NCBI GenBank assembly: GCA_005883215.1
Contig: VAYS01000010.1
Span: 124,001 to 188,000 of the forward strand
DNA length: 64,000 bases
Source: Actinomycetota bacterium
GTDB lineage: Bacteria; Actinomycetota; Thermoleophilia; Solirubrobacterales; Solirubrobacteraceae
Reading direction: 5' to 3'
The translations under genes and the position numbers were made by a program. The notes below the pieces were generated by a model that was not told the origin of the DNA, ran no database searches, and worked only from the letters and a program-made list of their open reading frames with translations. Shown piece after piece: positions 15,141-23,509 of the stretch. How positions within the stretch are numbered: position 1 is the first letter of the stretch; every line of letters starts with the position of its first letter.

Positions 15141-17174
15141 ATGCGGCTGGGCGTCGATGTCGGCGGCACCTTCACCGACGCCGTGCTGGTCGCCGACGGC
15201 CAGCTCCACACCGGCAAGGCCCCCACCACGCCGGCCGATCAGTCCCGCGGTGTGATCGATGCGGTCGAGGTCGTGCTCGACCGGGCGGGCGCCGAGCCGG
15301 GTGACGTGCGCGGCTTCGCCCACGGGATGACGGTGACCACCAACGCCCTGCTCGAGGGGCGCGGCGCGCGCACGGCGCTGCTGGCCACCGAGGGGTTTTG
15401 CGACCTGGTCGCGCTGGGACGCCAGGCCCGTCCCCACCTCTATCGCCTGTGCGAGCAGCCCCCCGCCCCGCTCGCCCCGTCCGAGCTGCGCCGCGACGTG
15501 CCCGAGCGCACGACGCCCCAGGGAACCGTGCGAGCGCTCGACGAGCCCGAGGTCGTGGAGATGCTCCGGTGCCTGGCCGCCGAGGCGCCCGAGGCCGTCG
15601 CGGTCGTGCTCCTGCACGCCTACGCGCACCCCGAGCACGAACGCCGACTGGGGGAGCTCCTGGCCGCCCACCTCCCCGGGGTGCACGTCTCGCTCTCGCA
15701 CGAGGTGGTCGGGACGTTTCGCGAGTTCGAGCGGGCGGCCACCACCGAGGTCGACGCCGCCCTGTCGCCGCTGCTGGCCGGCTACCTCGAGCGGATGGTG
15801 GGCCGCGGGCGCGAGCGCGGCCTGCCTCCGCCGTCGATCATGCAGTCCTCGGGGGGCCTGGCCAGCGCCGCCGCGGCCGCGGCCCACGCCGCGGTGACGG
15901 TGCTGTCGGGGCCGGCGGGCGGCGCGGCGGGGGCGGCACTGCTGGCCCGCGCCGCCGGGCACCCGGATGCCCTGTGCCTGGACATGGGGGGCACATCGTG
16001 CGACGTCTGCGTCGTAGAAGGCGGCTCGGTGCGCGAGACCACTGGGCGCACGGTGGCCGGGCGGCCCCTGGCCCTGCCGATGCTCGACGTGCACACGGTC
16101 GGCGCCGGCGGCGGCTCGATCGCGTGGCGCGACCCCGGCGGCGCGCTGCGGGTGGGGCCCCATTCGGCGGGGGCCGACCCCGGGCCGGCCTGCTATGGGC
16201 GCGGCGGGAGCGCCGCCACCGTCACCGACGCCAACCTGGTGCTGGGCTACCTCGATGAGAGAGCCCCGCTGGCCGGCGGCGTCCGCCTGCGGCGCGACCG
16301 CGCGCAGACGGCCGTGTCCGCCCTGGCGCACGAGCTGGGGATGGGGCCGGCGGCGTGCGCGGAGGGGATCGTGCGGGTGGCCAACGCCGAGATGGTGCGC
16401 GCCCTGCGGGTGATGACCGTCGAGCGGGGGGTGGATCCACGGCGCCAGTGCCTGCTCGCCTTCGGCGGGGCGGGCCCCCTGCACGCGGCGGCGTTGGCTG
16501 AGGCGCTCGAGATCGAGCGGGTGCTCTGTCCCCGCGCCTCCGGGGTGCTCTCGGCCCTGGGGCTGGCCGCCGCCGAGCGCCGCGCCGACGCTCAACGCAG
16601 CCTCCTGCGCCCGTTGGGGGAGCTCGACGGGGCGACGCTGGGCGCCGAGATCGACGCGCTGGCGCGCCGGGCGGCCCAGACCCTGGGCGGCGAGGGCTCG
16701 GTGCGGGCCGAGTTTGACCTGCGCTACCGCGGGCAGTCGTTTGAGCTCACCATCCCGGGCGAGGAGCGCCCCCTGCCCGCCGCGCTGGGGGTCGCGTTCG
16801 AGGCCGCCCACCGCGAGCGCTACGGCTTCAGAGACCCCGAGGGGGAGATCGAGCTGGTCACCTTGCGCGCCTCCGTGCACCAACCGGCGCCCGAGATCGC
16901 TCTGACCCGGCCCCGGGCCGAGCGCCCCCGGCCGGGGGACGGCCCTCGGGGCGCCGGGGGCCGGGGCCGGCCCGCCGCGGGGGCCTCGGTCTCCCAGCGC
17001 GACGTCTACTTTCACGGCCGGCCGCGGGCCACGGCGATGCTGTCCGGGCCGCCCGATGAGGAGGGCCTCGACGGTCCCGCGGTGATCGCCCTTAACGAGG
17101 CGACGGTGGTGGTGCCCCCCGGATGGCGGGCGCGCGCCGATGCGGCCGGGACGTCGATCCTGGAGCGCCAGTGA
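15141..17174 (+). CDS. hyuA: Hydantoinase/oxoprolinase family protein, A subunit
   Basis: A 677-residue ATP-dependent amidohydrolase/carboxylase subunit. It starts RLGVDVGGTFTDAVLV, the actin-like ATP site. HGMTVTTNALLEGRGA follows, then the glycine-rich LSGPAGGAAGAALLARAAG, DMGGTSCDVCVVEGG and VGAGGGSIAW typical of HyuA. The C-terminal domain near DLRYRGQSFELTIP is complete. Candidate substrates include hydantoins, 5-oxoproline or acetophenone-type ketones; the sequence cannot distinguish them. It is followed by the B subunit (GTGA overlap) and a beta-hydroxyacid dehydrogenase in one plus-strand unit. Confidence 0.9.
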   Translation: MRLGVDVGGTFTDAVLVADGQLHTGKAPTTPADQSRGVIDAVEVVLDRAGAEPGDVRGFAHGMTVTTNALLEGRGARTALLATEGFCDLVALGRQARPHLYRLCEQPPAPLAPSELRRDVPERTTPQGTVRALDEPEVVEMLRCLAAEAPEAVAVVLLHAYAHPEHERRLGELLAAHLPGVHVSLSHEVVGTFREFERAATTEVDAALSPLLAGYLERMVGRGRERGLPPPSIMQSSGGLASAAAAAAHAAVTVLSGPAGGAAGAALLARAAGHPDALCLDMGGTSCDVCVVEGGSVRETTGRTVAGRPLALPMLDVHTVGAGGGSIAWRDPGGALRVGPHSAGADPGPACYGRGGSAATVTDANLVLGYLDERAPLAGGVRLRRDRAQTAVSALAHELGMGPAACAEGIVRVANAEMVRALRVMTVERGVDPRRQCLLAFGGAGPLHAAALAEALEIERVLCPRASGVLSALGLAAAERRADAQRSLLRPLGELDGATLGAEIDALARRAAQTLGGEGSVRAEFDLRYRGQSFELTIPGEERPLPAALGVAFEAAHRERYGFRDPEGEIELVTLRASVHQPAPEIALTRPRAERPRPGDGPRGAGGRGRPAAGASVSQRDVYFHGRPRATAMLSGPPDEEGLDGPAVIALNEATVVVPPGWRARADAAGTSILERQ

Positions 17175-18709
17175 GCGTCCCGGGCCTCGATCCGATCGGT
17201 CTCCAGGTCCTCCTCGGCGGCCTGCGGGCGGCGTGCGAGGAGATGGGCGCGGTGCTCGTGCGCTCGGCGCACTCGGCCAACATCAAGGAGCGCCGCGACG
17301 CCTCGACCGCCCTCTTTGACGCGCGCGCGCGCATGGTGATGCAGGCCGAGCACATCCCGGTGCACCTGGGGGCGATGCCGGCCGCGGTGGCCGCGGTGCG
17401 CGACCGCGACCACCAGCCCCAGCGCTCGTGGGTGCTCAACGACCCCTACGCGGGCGGAACGCATCTCCCCGACATCACCGTGGTCACGCCCGCGTTCGCC
17501 GCGGGCGAGCTGATCGGGTTCGCCGCCAGCAGGGCCCACCACGCCGACGTCGGCGGACGCCTGCCGGGCTCGATGCCGGCGGACAGCACGCGGCTGGGCG
17601 AGGAGGGCGTGGTGATCGAGGCTCAGGTGCTCGGCGAGGCGGCGATCGGGGCGCTGTCCGAGCGCATGCGCCAGCCCGCCCAGCGGCGGGCCGACCTGCG
17701 CGCCCAGTTGGCCGCCAACCGGCTGGGGGCGAGCCGTCTGGCGGCGCTGGCCCAGGACATCGGGCCCCGGCGCCTGCTCGCCGCGATCGAAGAGGTGCTC
17801 GACTACGCCGAGCGGCGCACGCGCGCCTGCCTGGCGGCGCTGCCCGACGGCACCCGCCGGGCCCGCGACGTGCTCGAGGCACCCGAGGGTGACCTCGAGC
17901 TGTGTTTGGCCGCGACGGTGGCCGGGGACGAGCTCGTGCTGGACTTCGCCGGCAGCGCCGCGCGCCATCGCGGAAACCTCAACTGCCCGCTGGCGGTGAC
18001 CGAGTCGGCGTGCTATTTCGCCGTGCGGGTGCTCACCGACCCGGACATCCCCCCCAGCGCGGGCGCCTACCGGCCGATCACCGTGCGCGCCCCCGCCGGG
18101 GGGCTGCTCAACGCCGTACCCGAGCCGGGCCGGCCACCCGAGGACGCGCCGGCGGTGGTGGCCGGAAACGTGGAGACCTCCTCGCGGGTGGCCGACCTGG
18201 TGCTGGGCGCCTTTGGCCGCGCGCTGGGCCAGGGGACCATGAACAACCTGACCCTGGGAAACGCCCGCTTCACCTACTACGAGACGCTCGGCGGCGGCCA
18301 GGGCGCGTGCCCCGACGCGCCCGGGCCCAGCGGCGTGCACGTGGCGATGAGCAACACCCTCAACACGCCGGTCGAGGCGCTCGAGCTCGAGTTCCCGCTG
18401 CGGGTCACCCGCTACGCGCTGCGCGCGGGCTCGGGTGGGGCGGGGCGCTTTCCCGGCGGCGACGGGGTCATCCGCGAACTCGAGGCGCTCGAGCCGATGG
18501 ACTTCTCGCTGATCACCGAGCGCCGGCGCCACGCGCCCGCCGGGGCCGAGGGCGGGCGCCCGGGCGCCCGGGGACGCAACCTGCTCGCCGGGCGCGAGCT
18601 CCCGGCCAAGGCCCAGGGCCGGCTGGACGCCGGACAGCGCCTGCGCATCGAGACGCCGGGGGGCGGCGGCCACGGAGGCACGCCCGAGGGGGACGGGGCC
18701 GCCCCGTGA
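17171..18709 (+). CDS. hyuB: Hydantoinase/oxoprolinase family protein, B subunit
   Basis: A 512-residue partner of HyuA. It starts [34 protein letters not shown]. It carries the conserved [29 protein letters not shown] (metal-like His pair) and [12 protein letters not shown]. It ends with a GGGGHG motif, all typical of the HyuB family. The GTG start overlaps the hyuA stop. Genes separated into A and B subunits argue against the single-chain eukaryotic-type oxoprolinase. Confidence 0.9.
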   Translation: MSVPGLDPIGLQVLLGGLRAACEEMGAVLVRSAHSANIKERRDASTALFDARARMVMQAEHIPVHLGAMPAAVAAVRDRDHQPQRSWVLNDPYAGGTHLPDITVVTPAFAAGELIGFAASRAHHADVGGRLPGSMPADSTRLGEEGVVIEAQVLGEAAIGALSERMRQPAQRRADLRAQLAANRLGASRLAALAQDIGPRRLLAAIEEVLDYAERRTRACLAALPDGTRRARDVLEAPEGDLELCLAATVAGDELVLDFAGSAARHRGNLNCPLAVTESACYFAVRVLTDPDIPPSAGAYRPITVRAPAGGLLNAVPEPGRPPEDAPAVVAGNVETSSRVADLVLGAFGRALGQGTMNNLTLGNARFTYYETLGGGQGACPDAPGPSGVHVAMSNTLNTPVEALELEFPLRVTRYALRAGSGGAGRFPGGDGVIRELEALEPMDFSLITERRRHAPAGAEGGRPGARGRNLLAGRELPAKAQGRLDAGQRLRIETPGGGGHGGTPEGDGAAP

Positions 18710-19593
18710 GCGAGCGCGTCGGCTTCATCGGGCTGGGGATCATGGGCTCGCGGATGGCCGCCAACGTGGCGCGCGCGGGCTTCGAGCTGACCGTGTTCAA
18801 CCGTACGCGCGCCACCGCCGAGCGCTTCGCCCAGGGCCACCGGGCGGCGGTGGCCGACAGCCCGGCCGAGGTGGGCGCCGCCAGCGACCTGGTGGTCACG
18901 ATGGTCGTCGACGGGCGCCAGGTCGAGGAGGTCCTGCTCGGGGCCCGTGGGGTCATCCATGGGGCCCGGGGCGGGACGCTGTGCGTGGACATGTCGACGA
19001 TCGGGCGGGCGTGGGCGCGCAGGCTGGGCCAGCGCCTGGGCGAGCGAGGCCTGGCCATGCTCGACGCGCCGGTGACCGGATCGGCCCCCCGCGCCGAGGA
19101 CGGGACCCTGACCATCATGGTGGGGGGCGAGCCCGGCGATCTCGACCGCGCCCGCGGTCTCCTGGGGGCGATGGGGAGCCTGATCGTGCCCGCCGGCCCG
19201 CTGGGCAACGGCCAGATGGTCAAGCTGATCAACAACGCGGTGGCGGCCGCCAACGCCGCGGTGGTGGCCCAGGCGCTGCTGGTGGGCGCGGCCACCGGGG
19301 TGGACCTCGACGCGCTGGAGGCGGTCCTGCGCGCCGGCTCGGGCGCCTCGACGATGCTCGAGCTCAAGGCGACGCCGATGCGCGAGCACGACTATCGCCC
19401 GCTGTTCAAGCTCGCCCACATGCTCAAGGACATCGACCTGTGCCTGGCCGAGGCCGGGACGGCCGCCGTCCCGTTCCCGGCCGCCGCCGAGACCCGGGAC
19501 CTGCTCGCCGCGGCGGCCGCCCAGGGGCACGCCGAGGACGACTTCTGCGCCCTGCTCGAGGCGGTCCAGGTGCTGGCGGGTCGGCGCCTGTAA
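18706..19593 (+). CDS. NAD(P)-dependent beta-hydroxyacid dehydrogenase (HIBADH family)
   Basis: A 295-residue oxidoreductase. It has the Rossmann motif VGFIGLGIMGSRMAANVA at the N-terminus, the substrate loop DAPVTGSAPRAEDGTLTIMVGG, the catalytic-Lys region GNGQMVKLINN and the C-terminal helix KDIDLCLAEA. These identify the 3-hydroxyisobutyrate / tartronate semialdehyde reductase group. The GTG start overlaps the hyuB stop as GTGA. It may process the carboxylic product of the Hyu reaction, which is inference from the operon alone. A terminator follows. Confidence 0.88.
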   Translation: MSERVGFIGLGIMGSRMAANVARAGFELTVFNRTRATAERFAQGHRAAVADSPAEVGAASDLVVTMVVDGRQVEEVLLGARGVIHGARGGTLCVDMSTIGRAWARRLGQRLGERGLAMLDAPVTGSAPRAEDGTLTIMVGGEPGDLDRARGLLGAMGSLIVPAGPLGNGQMVKLINNAVAAANAAVVAQALLVGAATGVDLDALEAVLRAGSGASTMLELKATPMREHDYRPLFKLAHMLKDIDLCLAEAGTAAVPFPAAAETRDLLAAAAAQGHAEDDFCALLEAVQVLAGRRL

Positions 19594-19602
19594 AACACAA
19601 AA

Positions 19603-19625
19603 CCCCTCCAAGGGAGGGGAATTTT
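19603..19625 (+). terminator. Rho-independent terminator of the hyuAB unit
   Basis: CCCCTCC and GGAGGGG form a 7-bp stem with a 3-nt loop, followed by AATTTT. It begins 9 nt after the dehydrogenase stop. Confidence 0.8.
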
Positions 19626-19728
19626 GGGATTCCGAGCCCCTGTCGTAGACTACCCGCCGATCTCGCGGCAAGCCCGTCCCGCCGACGGTTCGCGGCGAAT
19701 CCCCCGTAGTCGAAGTTCTCTTACGCCA

Positions 19729-20361
19729 ATGCCAGTTGCCTTCAAGGAATGGGCGGTTACCGTCCGCGCGCTCGCCGAGGGAGAGCAGCTCGTCACCCTG
19801 CGAAAGGGCGGCATCCGGGAGTCCGGAAAGCACTTCCAGGTCGAGCACGAGCGCTTCTTCCTGTACCCCACGTTTGACCACCAGCGCCACGACCTGGTGC
19901 GCGAGTCCCACCAGCCCGAGTTGCGCCGGGCGCTGGAGGAGGGGGTGTGGAGCGACGGCGAGCCGCCGCCGCACACGCTGACCCGCGACGGCGGCATCCC
20001 CCAGCCCGACCGGGTCCGGATCCGCGCCTGGGCAGAGGTCGCCGACCAGTTCACGATCGCCGACCCGCGCTGCGTCGACGCGCTCTCGCCGTTTTACGTG
20101 TGGACCCCGGACTACGCCGAGAAGCGCCTGGCCTGGAAGCGCCGCCACCCCCTGCACGTGCTGCTGCTGCGCACCTACCGGATTCCGCGCCCCGTCACGG
20201 TGAAGGTCAGGGACGAGTACGGCGGATGTCGCTCCTGGCTGGAGCTCCAGCGCGACCTCCCGTTCGAGGGCACCCCCGTGCTCTCCGATCAGGAGTTTGA
20301 GCGGGCCAGCGAGGAGATCCAGGGGATCGCCCGCGACGGCGGGGTCCCCGCGCTGGCCTAG
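19729..20361 (+). CDS. DUF1802 family protein
   Basis: A 210-residue protein matching the DUF1802 pattern. It starts MPVAFKEWAVTVRALAEGEQ, then LRKGGIRESG, then FFLYPTFDHQRHDLVRE, with a C-terminal half containing PFYVWTPDYAEKRLAWKRRHPLHVLLLRTYRIP. The function of the family is unknown, though a nuclease-associated role has been suspected for some members. TTCTCT plus 7 nt precedes the ATG. Earlier in-frame codons lie in the terminator region and are rejected. Confidence 0.75.
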   Translation: MPVAFKEWAVTVRALAEGEQLVTLRKGGIRESGKHFQVEHERFFLYPTFDHQRHDLVRESHQPELRRALEEGVWSDGEPPPHTLTRDGGIPQPDRVRIRAWAEVADQFTIADPRCVDALSPFYVWTPDYAEKRLAWKRRHPLHVLLLRTYRIPRPVTVKVRDEYGGCRSWLELQRDLPFEGTPVLSDQEFERASEEIQGIARDGGVPALA

Positions 20362-20408
20362 CGCCGGCGCGCCCCGAGCCTCCACGCGCTCGCGTCGGGC
20401 GGCCCGCG

Positions 20409-21161
20409 GTGGCCTGGCTCGAGACCGAATCGCCCTCGTTCACCGCCCGGCACGACGCCGTCGATGCCCAGGACGCCGTCGAGGTGCTCGAGCTGCTCGA
20501 GGGTACGCGCGAGCGCCTGGGCTCGGTGTTCCCGGCGCTGCCCGAGCAGGTCGCGGTCGTGCTCCACGGCTCGCCGCTGGCGCTGGCCCTCGCCCAGCCC
20601 TACCTGCCCGTGCTGCGGGCGCTGACCGCGCCCGCCGGCCGACGCTATCTCGCCGGCTGGTTCTCGGTCTCGGAGCTCCACGTCCTCTGCCCGCGGCTGC
20701 TGGAGGAACGCGCCTCCCAGGTGCCCGGCTCGCGCGAGATGCTGATGCTCGCCCCCGCGGCGCTGTACGCCCACCTGACCGTGGCCCACAACAACCCCCT
20801 GCTGCCGCCGCCGTTTCGCCCCGGCAGCCTGCTGCGCCACCTCCAATGGGGCTGGTTGACCGCCGGAGCGGCCCAATACTTCTCGGGCCAGACCGGCTAC
20901 GCGCGGCCGGCGATCGCCCGGCGCCTACGCGAGGGGTCGGCGCCCGCGTTCCCCCCCGGCCTGCGCGACGCAGCCCTGCTCGGCGGCAGCGTGCTGGACC
21001 TCCTGGTGCGTCGGCGGGGCGTACGGGCGGCGGTGGAGCTGGCCGTGGCGCTGCACCCGGCGGGCCCCCGGCGGGCGCTGGTGCAGGCCTTCGACGGCGC
21101 GCCGCTGATGGAGATCGAGGGCGGCTGGCGCGCCCACCTGGGACACATGGCCGAACCGTGA
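20409..21161 (+). CDS. Hypothetical protein, possibly a degenerate gluzincin-like peptidase
   Basis: A 250-residue protein without signal peptide. It starts with a GTG codon and WLETESPSFTARHDA. It then follows the order of peptidase-MA-like gluzincins: a helix with LELLEGTRERLGSVFPALPEQV, and later HLQWGWLTAGAAQYFSGQTG, resembling the usual WF-x-E-GLAEYFSG helix. The HExxH zinc motif is not there (the expected place reads LYAHLTVAHNN) and the downstream Glu is replaced. It is therefore probably non-catalytic, if the fold assignment is right. Confidence 0.5.
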   Translation: MAWLETESPSFTARHDAVDAQDAVEVLELLEGTRERLGSVFPALPEQVAVVLHGSPLALALAQPYLPVLRALTAPAGRRYLAGWFSVSELHVLCPRLLEERASQVPGSREMLMLAPAALYAHLTVAHNNPLLPPPFRPGSLLRHLQWGWLTAGAAQYFSGQTGYARPAIARRLREGSAPAFPPGLRDAALLGGSVLDLLVRRRGVRAAVELAVALHPAGPRRALVQAFDGAPLMEIEGGWRAHLGHMAEP

Positions 21162-21181
21162 GGGGCCCGGCGCCGAGCCGG

Positions 21182-21356
21182 AAAAGGACAGCCCCGCCAC
21201 AGGGTGACGGGGCGGAGCTGTCCGCTTGGCGGGCGCTCCTCTGCTGGGAGGGGGAGAGGGACACTCCGCCGGGGCCGGTCCGAGCTGGGAGGACTCAGAC
21301 CGCTTATACGCGAGCTCCCCTGGCCACGCTCGCAGGCTGCCAGCAGAAGGCCGCAA
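21182..21356 (-). ncRNA. Candidate small RNA with two C-rich hairpin loops
   Basis: A free-standing minus-strand transcription unit of about 175 nt between convergent genes. A promoter (21362-21391) gives a start near 21355. Hairpin 1 has a 9-bp stem (21302-21294 with 21284-21276) and loop UCCUCCCAG. Hairpin 2 has inner stem CCUCU/AGAGG (21259-21255 with 21242-21238), an outer GGCGG/CCGCC, and loop CCCCCUCCCAGC. The 3' end is a 13-bp terminator stem (21223-21211 with 21198-21186) followed by UUUUC. In both hairpin 1 and the terminator the single imperfect pair is U-G on the minus strand but A-C on the plus strand, which supports minus transcription. The loops recall the actinobacterial 6C RNA class, but no alignment was possible. 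Confidence 0.6.
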
Positions 21357-21361
21357 GGGCG

Positions 21362-21391
21362 ACCCTAGAACCCCCACCGGCGGCCCGTCAA
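21362..21391 (-). promoter_or_regulatory. Sigma70-type promoter of the candidate small RNA
   Basis: TTGACG (21391-21386), an 18-nt spacer, and TAGGGT (21367-21362) on the minus strand. The same two hexamers occur with a 17-nt spacer before the FMO gene (59229-59257). Confidence 0.65.
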
Positions 21392-21401
21392 TCCCCAGAA
21401 C

Positions 21402-21424
21402 GGAAATCCCCCCAAACGGGGAGG
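21402..21424 (-). terminator. Probable terminator of the Mec/DUF2007 unit
   Basis: On the minus strand CUCCCC and GGGGGG pair over a GUUU loop (one U-G pair), followed by AUUUCC. It lies 24 nt after the DUF2007 gene and upstream of the small-RNA promoter. Confidence 0.55.
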
Positions 21425-21447
21425 GTTGCCCCGGTGCTGGAGCCGCG

Positions 21448-21936
21448 TTAGGTCACGTTGGTGACCACCCACGCCAGCGCACCCGCCAGCGCCACACCCG
21501 CCAGCAGCGCGGCGATCAGGCGCAGGGGCGCCGGCCGCGGCGGCGCCTCGGCCTCGGCCGCGGCGTCCGGCACCGCGAGCAGCTCGCGGGCGGTGGCCAC
21601 CCCCGACTGGGGCACCAGCACGTCGCGGGGACCGGCGGCGAGGAAGTCGGGCACGTCAAAGCCGCGCGTGCGCTTGAGCAGGGAGGGGATGCCCTCTTCG
21701 AGGAGCATTCCTTGAATGAGCTCGGCCTCGGCCTGGTTGCGGGCTGCGCCCGCCCGCACCAGCGGCCCCCGCGCGTACTCGGGCCTGATCTTGCGCGCCC
21801 GCGCATGGCGCTCGGTGACCGGCGACTCCGAGTCGACGCCGGCGAAGACCAGCGGCATGCCGCAGCGCCGACAGAAGCGCTCGCTCAGCGGGTGGGCGGT
21901 GGCGCAGCCCGGGCAGAGCAGCGGCAGCTCGGTCAT
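21448..21936 (-). CDS. Zinc-ribbon / DUF2007-like membrane protein
   Basis: A 162-residue protein. It begins MTELPLLCPGCATAHPL and continues FCRRCGMPLVF, a C4 zinc ribbon. Then comes a segment with RAGAARNQAEAELIQGMLLEEGIP and LLKRTRG, like the DUF2007 putative signal-transducing domain. It ends in one TM helix (LRLIAALLAGVALAGALAWVV). The ATG lies 4 nt after the mec stop, so it is cotranscribed with the CysO-processing peptidase. Function unknown; a proteolysis or metal-related regulatory role is possible. Confidence 0.7.
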   Translation of the reverse strand: MTELPLLCPGCATAHPLSERFCRRCGMPLVFAGVDSESPVTERHARARKIRPEYARGPLVRAGAARNQAEAELIQGMLLEEGIPSLLKRTRGFDVPDFLAAGPRDVLVPQSGVATARELLAVPDAAAEAEAPPRPAPLRLIAALLAGVALAGALAWVVTNVT

Positions 21937-21940
21937 CGTC

Positions 21941-22333
21941 CTAGGACACCTCGAGGACGACCTCTGATACCTCGCCGGAGACGATGCGGTAGGCGCGGAC
22001 CTGGGGCTCATCGCCGGCCACCCCGACGATCAGATACAGGGAGTCGGGATACAGGGCCAGGTTGATGTCGGTCTGGGAGGGATAGGGGTCGCTGCGGGTG
22101 TGGGAGTGGTAGATCGCGCCCAGGTCCCATCCGCGGTCCTCGATCTCGGTCTGGATGCGGTACTGCTCCATCCCGTCGATCTCGTAGCGCAGCGGGCTGG
22201 CGGCGGAGTTGGTGGCGCGGTAGACGGCCACCGCGCGCCCGTCCTCGGAGGCGATCATCCCACAGCACTCGTTGGGCGCCTCCGCGCGGGCGTGGGCGAT
22301 GACCTGCTCGAGCAGCTCGGGCGCGATGCGCAT
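21941..22333 (-). CDS. mec: Mec-like JAMM metallopeptidase (M67 family)
   Basis: A 130-residue zinc peptidase of the Mov34/JAB type. In Mycobacterium tuberculosis Mec releases cysteine from the CysO-cysteine adduct. The JAMM motif is intact: HSHTRSDPYPSQTD gives H-x-H-x7-S-x2-D, and the upstream Glu sits in EAPNECCGMI. It starts MRIAPELLEQVIAHARAEAP. The ATG at 22333 follows TAAATT and 7 nt, so it can be made from its own leaderless transcript as well as by read-through from cysM. Longer upstream frames lack homology. Confidence 0.85.
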   Translation of the reverse strand: MRIAPELLEQVIAHARAEAPNECCGMIASEDGRAVAVYRATNSAASPLRYEIDGMEQYRIQTEIEDRGWDLGAIYHSHTRSDPYPSQTDINLALYPDSLYLIVGVAGDEPQVRAYRIVSGEVSEVVLEVS

Positions 22334-22346
22334 CGCACCCAATTTA
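22334..22346 (-). promoter_or_regulatory. -10 element of mec, leaderless spacing
   Basis: TAAATT then 7 nt then ATG on the minus strand, inside the 16-bp gap after the ferritin-like gene. Confidence 0.5.
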
Positions 22347-22349
22347 GAG

Positions 22350-22976
22350 TCAGGGGATCCCCGGGGCCGACCGGCGCGGCGAGTAGGTGCCGGTTTCCAG
22401 CGCCTCGGGCAGCGGTTCACGCCCCCGGGCCAAGCGCAGGGCGACCAGGTGCTGGCCCTCGGCGGCCGTGATCGAGGCGACGGTCTGGATCGCGCGCCCG
22501 TCGGTCAGGCGCCCCAGCGCCTGGGCCTGGGCGGCCAGGCCGACCGCCTCCAGCCCGACGGCGAAGGCCAGGATCTCCCGGGCGCCGCGGGCGGCGCCCA
22601 GACCGGGCAGGTAGTGGTCGACGTCCGACAGGCGGCGCGGCTCGGGCGGCAGCGTGCCCTGGCTGGCTCTCACCAGCCCGCCGAGCGCCTCCGCGTGGCG
22701 GCGCTCGTGGTCGTGCAGGACACCCAGCAGCCGGCGGGTGCCCGCGTCCAGCCCGGGCCGTGACCGGGCGATGGCGTAGGCCAGGGCCAGGGCTTGCTCG
22801 ACCGCCACCAGCGCAAAGAGCTCGTCGCGGTCCTCGGCCCGGGCGGCCGGGGCGGCGGCCAGCCGCCAGCCGCCCCACAGGGCGAGCGCGGCGCCACCCG
22901 CCAGCCCCGCGCGCGCCAGCTCGCGCCGGCGCGGGGCGCCGGCGGCGGCCTGGCCGTGGCCTAGGAGTGGCCCCAT
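22350..22976 (-). CDS. Exported ferritin-like protein A (probable Tat substrate)
   Basis: A 208-residue protein. The N-terminus PRRRELARAGLAGGAALALW looks like a twin-arginine signal, followed by a four-helix ferritin-like bundle. Carboxylate/His metal ligands are in place: Glu in AVEQALALAY, E-x2-H in HERRHAEAL, Glu in VGLEAVGL and E-x2-H in AAEGQHLVAL. It is therefore likely to bind a di-iron or similar centre outside the membrane. It overlaps the preceding ferritin-like gene by 16 nt. This is the second of two tandem ferritin-like genes placed between cysM and mec. Confidence 0.75.
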   Translation of the reverse strand: MGPLLGHGQAAAGAPRRRELARAGLAGGAALALWGGWRLAAAPAARAEDRDELFALVAVEQALALAYAIARSRPGLDAGTRRLLGVLHDHERRHAEALGGLVRASQGTLPPEPRRLSDVDHYLPGLGAARGAREILAFAVGLEAVGLAAQAQALGRLTDGRAIQTVASITAAEGQHLVALRLARGREPLPEALETGTYSPRRSAPGIP

Positions 22977-23509
22977 ACGAACGCCTGGGTGAGCGCCGGC
23001 AGATCGGCGAGCCCGCCCATCACCGCCAGGTGCTCGGCCTCGCAGGCCAAGATCGCCGCCGCGGTGGTCCGTGGCCCGGCCCGCCCCAGCTTGGGCAGCG
23101 CATCGATGTAGGCCGCCACCGCCACGTTCTCGATGTGGACGGCGTAGCGCAGGGCGTCGGCCTCGCCGCGCAAGGGCGCCGGCCGATAGCGAGGCGACGC
23201 GCGGTGAGGGGTGATGCCGAGGCGCTCGAGCTGCGCCAACAGCGCCCCGGCATGGGCGTCCTCCTGCTCGGCCAGGCGCTCGCCCAGTGCGCGCCGGGCG
23301 GGGCTCAGCTGCGCGAGCATCGCCCGGTAGGCGCGGGCAAAGCCGTACTCCAGATTGAGCAGCCCGTTGAGCGTGTCCCCGTCGGCCTGGGCGATCGACT
23401 GGTTAAAGCCGTAGCCCGGCGGCGCCGGGCTTCCGCCGCAACCGCTGGCCGCCGACGTGCAGGCGCCCGCCGCCGCGCCCACCAGGGCGCGCCGGGAAAG
23501 CGCTACCAC
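22961..23509 (-). CDS. Exported ferritin-like protein B (probable lipoprotein)
   Basis: A 182-residue protein starting at a GTG that overlaps the end of cysM by 7 nt. A short hydrophobic leader (SRRALVGAAAGAC) ends in a lipobox-like AGAC. The ferritin-like bundle has Glu in LLNLEYGFARAY, E-x2-H in EQEDAHAGAL, Glu in HIENVAVAAY and E-x2-H in CEAEHLAVM. These ligands suggest an intact metal site. Export of both ferritin-like proteins in a cysteine-synthesis unit is unexpected. Earlier in-frame codons lie inside cysM and are rejected. Confidence 0.72.
   Translation of the reverse strand: MVALSRRALVGAAAGACTSAASGCGGSPAPPGYGFNQSIAQADGDTLNGLLNLEYGFARAYRAMLAQLSPARRALGERLAEQEDAHAGALLAQLERLGITPHRASPRYRPAPLRGEADALRYAVHIENVAVAAYIDALPKLGRAGPRTTAAAILACEAEHLAVMGGLADLPALTQAFVWGHS

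Noticed and set aside
21186-21223. Reading the strong hairpin as a plus-strand terminator of the gene ending at 21161
   Set aside because: No T-tract follows on the plus strand and one pair becomes an A-C mismatch; on the minus strand the pair is U-G and TTTT follows.
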